Source: Lethocerus indicus (lineage: Eukaryota > Arthropoda > Insecta > Hemiptera > Belostomatidae). Taken from it: 64,000 bases of DNA. The position numbers were made by a program, and so were the translations under genes. Below are positions 27,306 to 40,400 of this stretch, one piece after another. Within the stretch, counting starts at the first letter, position 1, and the number at the start of each line of letters is the position of its first letter. The stretch is from contig JACDQD010000004.1 of the NCBI GenBank assembly GCA_019843655.1, positions 27,229,872 through 27,293,871 of the forward strand, given 5' to 3'. The notes below the pieces were generated by a model. It was not told the origin of the DNA and searched no databases. It worked only from the letters and a program-made list of their open reading frames with translations.

Positions 27306-29940
27306 TAGTATAACTTTGAATAAATACTGGTATTATTTATTTTAAATACTGACTGAATGTTAGCTGTAAGTAAAATATATCGCTTTAATCAAGCAAAGAC
27401 ACCAATAAACAAGCAAAAGACCAATGGAGATAAATAATTCAATTTATGAAAGAATTAACATAACCTATAAAAAATAAATATTCATTATAGCCATACATTA
27501 AAGCTTTCAATATTTAAAGCTATAATTTTCAAGAAAAAGTTAATAATTATGGAATTCAATTAAGGTAATATAGCAGTACCAGAAGGAAACTTACCACTAG
27601 CAGCAGCAGCCACTGTTCCTTTCTCATTTACTTCGATCAATGCTTTCTGGACAACTTTACTAACTTTTAGGTTTTCTCCTTGAGCAATTCCACTAAAGTC
27701 TGCTTCACTGAACATTGATGGCATTCCCAACTAAAGTTAATAAATGAACCATTAAAAATAAATGTTTTCCATACGCACAATATCAAACTGATATTCAATT
27801 ACTTTAAAAACTCTTCTTAAAAAAGTTCTTAAAATGTTATTTATCTATACAAATAATGTTAGTTTGAACTGAGGCAATAAATATCATTCTACTTATTTCC
27901 TCCATTATTACCTACCATCTACAAATATTATGAGTTCAAAATCAAAATGGGAGTGTGAAAAGGTTACTAGTGTAAATTGGCAAACAAGAAACCATGACAT
28001 ACTGAAATTACATTGACCATTATCTAATGTACCTGAATTATTACGTCATTCAAATCTAATAAGCTTTCCATCTTAAACTTAGGCAATCCTACACGAACAG
28101 TGGTCCTTTGAAATGTTGAAAATTCCTCCGGCAAATTGAGAGTTCGCAACTTACTCTCTACTTGTGCTAGTCCATCATGCTTATCAGGTAGAATAACCAT
28201 CAAGCTGAAATCATCACCCTGTAATAGTCACAGTATTATAATTTAATAATTTTTTAATGTATAACGTTCAGGCATACACCATTGTTATAATATCGTTTCA
28301 TTATGAATGTGCTGGATAATGATGATCGACAGTGAATTAATTTTTTTCTTAATATTTATTGAGCCAGGTAAAGCTGATTGCATTTGACTTAGAATGAAAT
28401 GGTAAACTGATTGAAAACTGCTTAAAATGCATAAGTTGCAACAAAGTATATAAAATAATAAGACAATTTGCAGCATGAAATTATACATTAAACTTTACTT
28501 CATACGGAAGTTCTAGCATTTTGGCTTGAAGTTTCGCATGATGCTTGAAACCAAATTTATCCTTTGCGTGCATCATATCAACTTTAACAGTAACATTGGG
28601 TGTCACATGAAAGTGCATCTTCATTGTTTCTGTTGGGTCAAATTCCAGTTTCCAATTTGCTTTGAAATAGATAGCATTGGTAAGTATTAAACTAGTGGAG
28701 GCATCAACAACTCCTAAAAAAAAGTAGAATTTTTAACCTGACATTAATTATTTAGCAGTTAGTTGCAATAATACCTCACGTAATTCAATACCTGATAACC
28801 ATATTAATGAAAATAAAATGGAAAAAGTAAATATTGAGGAATGGTTGAGTCAACCATTTAAAAAATGGCCATTTTTCCAAAAATATATTCAAATTTTACC
28901 ATATAATTTTATTAATAAAAAAATAAAGATATTTATTTTCTAGAAATTTGTTTCCGCCAATGCTTACTCAATGCAATTTGTATATTGTGGTCTCTTATGC
29001 ACATTTAACTACAAACCACTTTTGGTCGCATTTGCATTAAATAAATAAATAAGTAACCTGGAGCCAAGAGTTCCTTAATTTTTCCATTGGTGTTGGTGTT
29101 AACCCAAGTATTTATTGTTTGTCTAGCTGCTTCAGCATTGTTAAGGAAATCTACATTTTGTGCAGCTGATAGAAAATACTCAGTGGCTTGCTTTTGAAAT
29201 TCTTCCTTTAATTGTAAAGATGAATCCACAAATATTTTATTTACTAATTTCAAAACGGGATTCTGAAAACAGAAAATATATTTAATTATTTTTGAGTTTG
29301 TGAACATAAATATGTTATAATATCTTTATATATTGTGAATATAAATAAAGTATTATTCTTTACCCTCAGATCTTTAATTAGTTGATTGTATCCAATAAGA
29401 ACATCTTCAAAATTACTCCGTAGCCCAAGAGCATCAGCAATTTCCTTAGCAGTTTGACCTTTTGATCCAATATAAGCGAGTGACAGTACCATCATTAGAC
29501 TGGTTGGGGAAACTATTATATTTTCATTTGGCTTCTCCTTAATTAAGGTCTATTACAAAAGGTAGAATTACTTGAACAAAAAATAAGAAAATTATCTTAA
29601 AGACTAGGATATTACTTACCCAAAGAACTAATTCAAGTTCAAGATGTCATTATCAAACTTTTTATGGGTTATTAAATATTCAAGACAAAAGGTAGATTAA
29701 TGACATTTATGTATAACAATGTTATGAACCTAATTTAATGATAAATAATATTCTTGACATTTTAATTGTCCAAATTTGAGATGGTAGGAATTTTTTTGAT
29801 AAATATCTATAAATAATTTGAATGTTATGTTAACGGAGAATTAATATACAAACCTGATAGAGATTAATAGCAAATTTATTACTTCCATTGGTCAATGCTT
29901 TAAGATTCTGTGTGGCCTTATTCTGAGTTCTGCCAGACAT
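23630..29940 (-). CDS. Serpin B: six constant exons plus alternative last exons
   Basis: Constant exons: 29940-29854, 29549-29364, 29262-29058, 28713-28499, 28218-28033, 27730-27595, with lengths as in A and C. All frames are open, and the protein is 385 or 387 residues from MSGRTQ. The last exons are 26657-26799 and 23630-23778. The hinge differs from A and C: EKGTVAAAAS, with Lys at P16 and Val at P13. The acceptor of exon 1 seen in A and C is deleted. The frame is instead open upstream to an ATG at 30034-30036, adding about 32 residues with a weakly hydrophobic stretch. The start is uncertain, and this could be a young pseudogene despite its intact body. Confidence 0.82.
25197..25245. repeat. 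TA microsatellite in serpin B array
   Basis: About 24 pure TA units, allelic in position to 15505-15550. Confidence 0.9.
25601..25751 (-). pseudogene. Broken serpin B last exon
   Basis: Carries the same 10-base loss as 15923-16073 relative to the intact exon at 42523-42683, so the lesion arose before A and B separated. Confidence 0.75.
26657..26799 (-). CDS. Serpin B alternative last exon 1 (loop DHLFLAM|A)
   Basis: Same acceptor, phase and product as 16987-17129 in A: 46 residues to TGA, predicted Met-Ala scissile bond. Confidence 0.75.
27262..27304. repeat. TAA microsatellite in serpin B
   Basis: About 14 TAA units at the same position as the run in A. Confidence 0.85.
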
Positions 29941-32098
29941 GCAGAATTTGAATATATTCCGTTTCATGGTAAGAATCCTAATGTTATACAGTATTAATAT
30001 AGTAGTAATGAAAGTTGAATTAGTCAACGTGTTCAAGTTTGGTGAATATATAAATTATTAGTTCAAAATGTATACCAAAATAATGAAGGAGAGGATCCGC
30101 CTATTTAAAAACAGAAATAAGGAAAGACTACTCTGCGTTTTAGGAAACACCGATGACGTTGCAATTGCAGTGCGTTTGAGGCGAGGGCATCGCACGTTTA
30201 CCAACTAAACAGTCGTAAAAATCACTATAATCATAAAAATTGTTGCCAAATTTAAGGAGTCGAGTTTGGCCCAACAATATCCCCCAATAAATTCATTCAT
30301 TATTGTATCATCTGAAGGGTGTGAGCTTATTTGCCTGCCTGCAAACTCTTCTTGTTGTCCCAAATTAAGCTGATTATTTATTGTTTAAAAGATGTTAGTT
30401 ATTGATACCACTGATTGATATTTAATCCTAATTGATATTTAATCTATTTAATGGGTTACTAGTAGGTACCTCCATTCTGCTCTCCATTCTCTTTCTTTTC
30501 TTGGGGGAAGTCTCCACCCTCCTTGTGTCTCCTGATATGTGTGTATGATTTATAGTTCCTTGCTATTAGGTGGCTGACTTACCCGAGTGCGCTACTATAC
30601 TTTTTTGATTATTGCAGTTTAAATTCAATACGCTCCAGAATTTCCATATATTATCCCGGCTGGTTTAAATAATTTTGATTTTTTTACGTGATTACTAGAA
30701 TGGATTCTTTTAGACATAAGTACTATAGAAATACAATGTGAATAGTGTTACACTGTATTGGATAATAAAGGACTAGAATGAAAATTTCATTCAGGAATAT
30801 ATATGGTGAATAACAGCAAGTGTCTGAAGGGGAAAAAATATATAGATGTACATATTTGGAACTTATGTTTGTTTCAAAATGATTTCTTAATTATTTTATT
30901 TATTATGATTATAAAATTAGAGGTAACAAAATACCACTGAGAAACTTGTTATAACAAAATAAACAATGTGTGATCTTATGTCTCCATTCAGTGAGTTGGT
31001 CCTATATTAAACAGGCTTCAAAGCAGAAACCCCATATATTTAAGTCACTTAGTCATTTAGTTCCTTTAAACCATAAGGTTCCTTTGTTGCTACAACAAAG
31101 GTGTATCATCAACACTTTCTAAAAAGTTATGATTTAACATTTAATGCTGAAAATGTTCAGAATTTTAAATATAAATATTTGTAAACTTTTGTAATGTTAA
31201 TTTACTTTTGAAAATAATTTTAATATTATTCACTCTTACGTAATAATCTCTTATAGAATATGAGCAGTTATTTAAAGTGCAGAATGTCAGAACTTTGGAA
31301 TAAGGTAAGATAAAAAGAAAAACAAACACAATTAAAAAACTAATAGTTTTGCTTGTTCCAACCTTTGAGTATTGTGTATATAGTTCTGAAATATCACTAG
31401 ACCCTATTTATTTTTTATTAAGATTAGATCCCGCAGATACTTCAATAAAGAGTTAAATATATATTGCAAATATGCATTTACAGACAATATACATGTATGT
31501 TAGAAGTGCCTAGAGTAGCTACAAAAAAGAACATAATTTAATTGAAATGGGGATTTTGGTGTGTATGTATTTATAGGTGCTTGCTATTAGGTCCAGGGCC
31601 ACTTTGATAACAGCATTATGTAGTTTTCAAAGAAGATGAGATTCTAAATGACTACCTATTAAATAGAAAGAAAGTCAACAGTAATGGAAAACTACTATTC
31701 TAATAGGAATAAAACCAACGCTAAAAGTAACATATTTATAAATGAATAAAAGCAACAATTTAATAACTTAGACAATCATTTTATTTAAGGTACTGATAGA
31801 CAATAATTAATGATTATAAAAGTTGAATTACAATAAGACAATCTTTGAGAATATTTGTGTAGGATGAATATCAAAACGCACAAACATAACAGATCCTGTT
31901 AAAATTTTTTTTAGTTATAAAAAAGCATTCAATTAAGAATCAGCCATAAATCAAAGCAAACAATGTATAATATAACAATATAATATATTTTTCATTATTT
32001 AATACTGCAAAGGAACTTCAATATTAAAACTTTTAAAATACATAATTTTATACCATAAAACTTATTGATTAGGTATGAAGAAATATGTCTATAAGGTA

Positions 32099-32238
32099 TT
32101 ATTCAGATTTATTAGGTGTTATAAAACGACTAATGAATAAAGGTGTTTTATATTTTTTGCTTGTAATTATTGCAAGGAAGGGATGATCAGCAAAGAAATC
32201 TTCTTGATCTAATATAAGACAACGAGCCATCACCATTC
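32099..32238 (-). CDS. Serpin C alternative last exon (loop GMVMARC|L)
   Basis: Acceptor ttttcag, phase 1, 45 residues then TAA. Arg-Cys lies at P2-P1. [11 protein letters not shown] is intact and the final strand reads LFISRF. Its first four loop residues match the 33780 exon. The block holding it is absent from A and B. Confidence 0.85.
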
Positions 32239-35200
32239 CTGAAAATAAAATAACCAAGATAGAACTATATTATAAAAGTATAAGACAAAATACAAAACTA
32301 CTAGAAGTTTAGATAAATTGGTGTTCATTATATTTGAATTATTAAATAAAATTATTACAGGCCTTTATGGCCTATGAACTCAAACTAAATCAGGCATTCA
32401 ACTTCTGTTTATTGTATGTATAACTGCATATATATGTGTCCGTATTGATGTAAGATTTACTTCATGTCATATTGATGTTTTAAAGCTTATAGTGTTCACA
32501 TATCACAAGAAGGTGATGAACAGTACATAGAAGACAGAAACAATGATTGTGGAACTAAGTAAAGGCTGATATAGAGGGGATTGGAGCTACTGAAGCAGAT
32601 GCACAGAACCAATTGGGTTGGAAGGGATTTATTGGTGCGACTAAATATCAGCTTCAATATAAATTGTCTTGGGAATGATGAATGAAGATTGATGTTTTAA
32701 TGTTTCAGTAGGTTGACCTAAGTAGGTATGTGTAAGAGTAGATGCAATGAAATTTGAATGCATAAATGATTTTTTGGAAACTGGTGCAAAAAAGGTGGTA
32801 GCTGGTAATACAAGTTTAATATAAAAATTGATGGCATCAATTTTTTGTGAATTTCTAGTAAACAAGTTTACTATAATGAAAATTATTGGTTATATATTTC
32901 GTAATCATCGAAATATATATCAGTGAAGGAGCTTCATGTAGAAACTTATAGCTTGCCACAAGTGAAGGATTTAAGTTATAGTGCATGTTACACTTATCAG
33001 TCCTTGGGATGCAGAGCCTGTATAAGGGGCTTTGAGCTGTATTCCCTCCCTCCTCTACTTATAAAATCTTTTGATACCCCCTTTTTGTTTTCTTGCGCAT
33101 ATGTAATTGGTGCCAAAATTGTTGTTTTCTGTCCAGGAAGGAGGTTAATAAACAACTTCTGTTGAAATATCTATTGACTGGGCGAAATATTGAAAACAGG
33201 AAACTTTAAAAGGGCTTCTCTGGAAGTCCTCGAACTTTCACATAAAAGGGTTCAGAAATATTACTACAAAACCTACTGAAGCATTAGTGACATCAAGTCC
33301 TATAATAGAATCTAGTTTTATAAATCAGTCAGGTGTTGCAGTATCAAACTATACTTGACTACAGTCAGCAGTATCACATTATATAAATTTTAATTTTACC
33401 ATACTGTTCATTAATAATGGCAGTTTAAGTTGAAATAAAAAATTATATTTATTTAATAATTCAAAACCAATAACAAAAATATAAGACATTTGAATAAATT
33501 CAAATGAAATATTTTGATTATGAAGTAATGCATATAATATTTTGTTTTGTTTTTCTGAAATATAATTGCAATAATCACAGGCAGACAGGTATGAATATAT
33601 TTCTTCCATGTTTGTGGCAATTAATTAATTAGTTATGATAACATTTACTGTTGAAAATAAAGAAGTTATGAGACGTTAACAGATGTATGAATGTACGTGA
33701 TGCATCAATTATTTTTACTATGATATTTCATTACTTGCAATAATAATGAATTATGTAGTACTATTTACATGAACTAATTTTACAAATTTGTATTTGGTTT
33801 TTCAACACGTCCCAAAAAAATGATAGAAATAATAGGCTTTTTCTTGATTAAAACTGAGATGAATGGGTGATCTGCTATGAATGTTTCTTCTCTTTGGGGT
33901 GACAAGGCAGAACAGTAACACATCACCATTCCTGTAAATTACAGAGATTATAATTTCAGAAATATATAATCTATACAATTTAAAATGTATTGCTTATATA
34001 CAGTCTAAAAAATAATATTTTTTGAATAGATTGATTTGGTTGTCCTGATCACTTAATAGTTATCACTTCTAATAAAACTACAATAGTGACAACTATTAAT
34101 AACTTAAATAAAAGTATATATCTGAGAGACATAATGCATTTCACCTGATATTAGTTTTAAGAGGGGTGCATAACAGCTCATACCTATTTGCGCCGTGAGT
34201 AAATATAAATAACAAAAAAAAGAGACAACCAAATATTTGATATAATTATTACATTTGTAAGAAATATTCTTCAACATTTCAGTTACATTGAAACTTTTAA
34301 ATTTTAAATGCTCATGGTTCTCTGTAATAAACATTAAATTATAGGAGCAGCTCACAATTTTACAAAACTGATTAAACCAATTATTTTCAACCTGGCATTT
34401 TTATCTAATTTCCCCCAAGAACATTAATATAATCCCTTTCTACTCTAATATTAATGGCTCAATGGGCATTGAGTGTGTACCTTGGGACCCAGAGGTTGGT
34501 AGTTTGTAAATTAGTTTTGTAAGTAGTGACAGTGATCAGAGGTATAAAACCAAACATATATTCAAAAATTCAATAATTTAGACCGAGGCAATAATCTTGA
34601 TCTTGGTTTAGAACAATTTGTTCAGTTTCTGCTGTTCATTTTCCCCAAATGTACAGCTACCATTACATAAACTTAAAACATTTCTAGAAACAAAAAGGAA
34701 TAGAACATGGCTAAACATACATAAATCAAGTAATTCTGCAATCGTAATAAACCACTGACCAATTTAAAACACCTGACAAATCAAAAACAAATGTCTGTCA
34801 TGGCAACAATTAGTATGCAATTAAACTGAACAAATACATCCAATATGATATAATATAATAATGTATCTATATTATTTTTGAAAATAATCATTTTATATTA
34901 ATCAAAATTAAGATTTTTGCTATTTTAATTTGGGTTTGTAAACCACCAAATAAAAATGGTTGAAATAATGGGATCTTTCTTGATTAAAACTGAGATGAAC
35001 GGGTGATCTGCTATAAACATTTCTGGTTTAGGGGGCGGTAGTGATAACTTGAATAGCCGGAACATTACTGCTGTAAAATAAACAATTTAAAATAATGGTA
35101 CATTTCTCATCAAACAAAATCAATATTTTAAAATACTTTAGACTCAGATAAATCACTAGCAAAAGAACAAGTTACTATAACAATAGCGGATAATAAATAT

Positions 35201-37441
35201 TTCAGTACAAGCAAATATTTTTTCAAACTAACGCAAGATATCAGTATTTTTGTTCTTTTTATCTATTTAAGGTTATGCTTTTATTTTTTCCATGTTTTTG
35301 AAGTAACATTTGGGAAGAAAATGATCCCACCAATAATTGAAGATACTTATATCATCTTTTAGATGTCAATAAACTTTTATCTCTCAATTCTATTAATGAT
35401 AATGATCTATTAATCATATGAGCTTCATCCATAGCTGTATAACAAGAGTTAAAAAGTAATCAATTAAAAGGGACTGACAAGAGTACCACTAAATTATTAG
35501 CATAGGTCATTTAAAATTAAGCTTTTTGCTATTTTAATTTGGGTTTGTAAACCGCCAAATAAAAATGGTTTAAATAAGGGTATGTTTCTTGATTAAAACT
35601 GAGATGAACGGGGGTGATTTGCTAAGATATCAGTGTTTTTGTTCTTTTTTAACCCATTTAAGGTTATGCTTTTATTTTTCTAATTAGTTGAAGTAACATT
35701 TAAAAAATAATGGCCCACTAAAAATTGAAAACACTTATAATATCTTTAAGATGTCAATAAAGTTTTCTCTCTCAATTCTATTAGTGATAATGCCAGTTTA
35801 TATCAAGACCACCAAATATACCAATATGATTTGAAAAGAACCTGACAAACATGGACGATTAAGAAAATTTCTAATATAAAAAATCAAATGGTTAATTCCA
35901 TTCCTAATCAATCAATAAAAAACCACTTGTAACAAAAATATATATAATTTTAGAAAAATGATGTAATTCAGTTAGTCCTTACGCAATACATCTTAACAGT
36001 TATTTTGAATATCAACACACTTTTGTCAAATAGATAGGATTATTAAGTCCAATATAGCTAAGGAAATTATATTTTTTAAATTTTCAATGTCAGTAGGTAA
36101 ATATATTTTGAGGGAGTTATGAAAATATATTCCTCCAAAAGTAAATATTGAATATTTCTTTATAATAAATCTAGAGATAATCAACAAGTTTTACATTTCA
36201 TTTCTTGTTTATAAATTTTACATTCAATAATTATAATTTTACAATCAACCTTTATGACAGTTAGTTACTTATATTAATCAAAGAATCTTCCTGCTCTGAC
36301 CACTTATATTTCCATGATTGTTTAAGTAATATATTTTATATTAATTCATATATTTAATGATGGAACACAGTATGATCCAAGAGGTCAGAAAAGTATATCC
36401 CTTCAAAACAATCAGCAGGTAATGTAATCTGACAAAAAACAGGAAATTATATATATAAAATTTCAGCTGGCAGTATATTCCCCAGTTTGTATTTCATAAA
36501 TCTTTTAAGTATTTAGAAAAATTGTTTCTGATATCTATAATAAACAAATTATTTGTCCCTTGAGTGACAATAAGTGTCAATATAATGACACTTATAAAAT
36601 ATATTTAATAAATTCCATTTTTGAAGAATAAATGCTAGATCAGTACTTTCTTAGTTACTTTATTACACCATATTATATATATTATAATATGGTGGTATTT
36701 GTATGTAATTGGGAAATCAATAAGAGCAAGAAAAAAGATTTAAGAAAACTAGTAAATGTAACTGAAAAATACAGTAATAATGGATTCATTAAATTAATTT
36801 AGTTTAAATAAATTTATTTAGAGTAAGTATTTCATTTAGTAAAGTACTAAATAATACACAATAATACAAAAATACTAAAAACATATTTTATGGCATCCAA
36901 TATTTTCCCATAAAAAGAATAGAATTTGAGGTATTCTTAAACAAAATTATAAGGAAAGGGTGGTCAGCAATGAATTCTGTTCTTCTGATTTGCATTGATG
37001 TAGCCTTAACGAAGATAAGTCCTGAAAAAGTATTCATATTTTACTAGACCTAATTCTTAGCAATAGTGATACTCTGGTATTTAATATATTAACGTGTAGC
37101 TTAAATAAGAATTAAAAATACCAAAACATAATACTTTTGTGTTAACGAAATATCAAAAAATAATCCAAACAAGTTTTACTAACGCAATAAGCTAACAAAG
37201 ACTAATAAAAATATTATTTCTATTTCTAAAAAGCTCTCATACTGTATTATTTATCTATAAAAAAAAGTACATGGAAAATATTATTCGGCACATCAAAGGC
37301 AGTTGACAAAGCGCATAACAGCATCAAACGTAATTGCGCTATATAAGCACTAAGGAAAAAAAGGCACTTGACAACACGAGATGTGTAATAGTATGGAATA
37401 ATTGTTAGAAATGATTACAATTAAAATTATATTATGTGTGT

Positions 37442-37499
<58 letters not shown>

Positions 37500-40400
37500 A
37501 AAAAACACAAAAGGATAAAAAAACTCACTTTAAGAGGTATATAATTTAATAACATTTAAAAAAAGTTGGTTACGTTTCCAAGAGATTTCAATAATGTTGT
37601 TCAATAACTTTTAAAATTCAGCTATAAAGTGAAAACATTACCACATTGTGTTTCAGAATGTTTGAATAATTAAAAATGAATTGCATTGTCTTTTTCATTG
37701 TTCATTCCATTATTTTCCAATAAAGAAATTTGGAAAGTGAAGTCTCAAAATGTACCAACTGACACTCATAATTAATTAACTTGTTTATTTAATCTGCCTA
37801 TTACAATTATAGCATTTGTAACCCGATGGGAGAGTATGTATAGGAATGGGTGGTCTGCATAAAATGTTGTTTCACGCAAGATCGTGCGAGCTTCTTCCAT
37901 AGCTGTATAACAAGAGTTAAAAAGTAATCAATTAAAAGGAACTAACAGGAATACCACTAAATTATAACCATAGGTCATTTAAAATTAAGCGTTTTGCTAT
38001 TTCAATTTGGGTTTGTAAACCTCCCAATAAAAATTGTTGACATAATGGGATGTTTCTTGATTAAAACTGAGATGAACGGGTGATCTGCTATAAACATTTC
38101 TGGTTTAGGGGGCGGTAGTGATAACTTGAATAGCCGGAACATTACTGCTGTAAAATAAACAATTTAAAATAATGGTACAACAACAAGTTACTATAATGAA
38201 AGTAGTTAACAATTCATTTAGTACAAAAAAATATTTTTTCAAACTTAAACCAGCAAGATATCAGTATTTTTGTTCTTTTTTAAATCCCATTTAACGTTAT
38301 GCTTTTCTTTTTTCCATGTATTTGAACTAAAATTTAGGAAGAATATAATGGCCATTTAAATGATGTCCCACTAATAATTTACAATACTTATATTATCTTT
38401 TACATGTCAATAAAGTTTTATCTCTTAATTATATTAATGATTATGCCAGTTTATATGAACAGAGCCAAATATACACATTTTTCAGAATGTTTGAATAATT
38501 AAAAACAAATTACATTTTCTTTATTTATTTTCCAATACAGAAATTGGGAAAGTGAAGTCTCAAAATGTACTAACTGATACTCATAATTAATTAACTACTT
38601 TATTTAATCTGCCTATTACAATTATAGCATTTGTAACATATATTAACTTTTAGATGCCAATAAAGTTATATCTCTCAATTCTATTAATGATAATGCCAGG
38701 CTAACAAGAATACCACTAAATTATTAGCTTAAGTCATTTAAGCATTTAGAAAAATGAAGAAAGAGGAATAGTTATGGTCCCATATATGTATTATGAGAGA
38801 TAAATGCCATGTAATTCTTTTATGACAAAAACCTGGGACACACCTAACAGAATGAAATGGATAGCATAAATTAATTTGTATATTTGACCTTAAGCCTGAT
38901 ATCAGACTATCTGATCCTGGAGCCATCATAAGGACAAAAGGTAACCTATACTTATAACCAAATAGTGCTAATAATCTGAGATGATGTGCTGATACATATA
39001 AAAAATTGTTCTGGAGCTTTAAAAACTTGTTTGAAGGTTCTAGCTGACAAATTACTCTTTTTACAGAGTGCTAATTACTAAGTAATATAAATAAAACTGA
39101 ATATACCTACTTTAATTTTGATCAATAGAAATTTTATTATGATAATATTTTATCAATAGAATTATTATTATGAAACCTAGAATGATAACAATAAAATAAA
39201 ATTTTGAATCATTGGAAATAAAGACGATGAAAGCACCTCCTATTCCCAAATGTTTAATGATGAGAAAAGACACATATTGAGATTTGTCCTTCTGCTTGAT
39301 GCTCAGCTAAATATGAGATAAGTGAGGAAGTGGGTTAAAATTTACTGTAGGGGCGCCGGAGGTTATCCGGTGTATTCTATATATCTATTGTATATATACG
39401 GGTGAATCGATGTCGTCAACTTGGTCAGCCATCTTTGTTTTCACATCGCGCAGCCATTTTTATTTTTCACATCGCGTACCTTTATTAAGGCGTCCGACGG
39501 GTTATTTTTTTTTTTAATAAAGGGAAAGAAAGTAATTATGACACGAAAGAAATATATAAAAATAATATAATAAAAATAAAAAAAAATAACCCGCCTAATT
39601 ACAAAGGAATGATCAAAATAAAAAGCACAACCCGTCGGACGCCGTAATAATGGTACGCGATGTGAAAACAAATATGGCTGACCACGTTGACGACATCGTT
39701 TCACCCGTATATATCAATATATTGAATTCACCCGATAACCTCCGGGGCCCCTACAGTAAATTTTACAGTATTTTTTAAGTGTTATCACTTCATGCGGTGA
39801 CACTGTAACCACATTAATGATAAGTAATATTTATAAAACAAACCGACATAATTAATTTACCTGGAATATGCATTTATCACTTCACATTACTAGGTAGCTC
39901 ATTCTACTTGGAATACTTAACAAATATGATAAAAATTTGGAAATTTTCATGTACCAGACTTTTTTAAACATTGAAAAACGGTCAACTTGTCACCAGTCAA
40001 TCAGAACAATGTTCCTTACCTTATGATTTCAGTTTCAAATATATTCATTTTAGAGCTGTAGCTATGGAACATATGTTTAAGCGTACTGATCAGGAGTTAA
40101 TGACATTGTATATAAAAGTATGATTGACTATTTTAAAAATCTGATGGAAATAACATAATATATAAGTCATATCAATATTTCCTAAAAAACAATTAGGCTG
40201 GATTTAAAATCTATTACATTAGTGTAGTAGCAAGAATTTTAGTTGATTTTGTGATTACTGTTCAGGCATATTTGAAATAATGTTCTCATACACATATGCC
40301 TAAACATACACAATTGGAAATATATAAAACAATTTGTATGTTTATTCACAACATAGGACATCCTAATACAATTAAATTTCCTTTAATAATTCAGCAGAAT

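Larger units (their letters stand above)
22022..30540. repeat. Tandem duplication unit B of the serpin cluster
   Basis: Begins with a copy of the sequence at 11880. It differs from A by deletions: about 575 bases near 22.78 kb, a SINE between exons 3 and 4, and the region upstream of exon 1. Near 23.1 kb part of a 3' block is repeated twice. Gene content is otherwise as in A. Confidence 0.85.

Noticed and set aside
32641..32865. Minus-strand frame of 74 codons in the 3' block of serpin C
   Set aside because: The matching blocks in A and B do not keep the frame, and it lacks serpin features.
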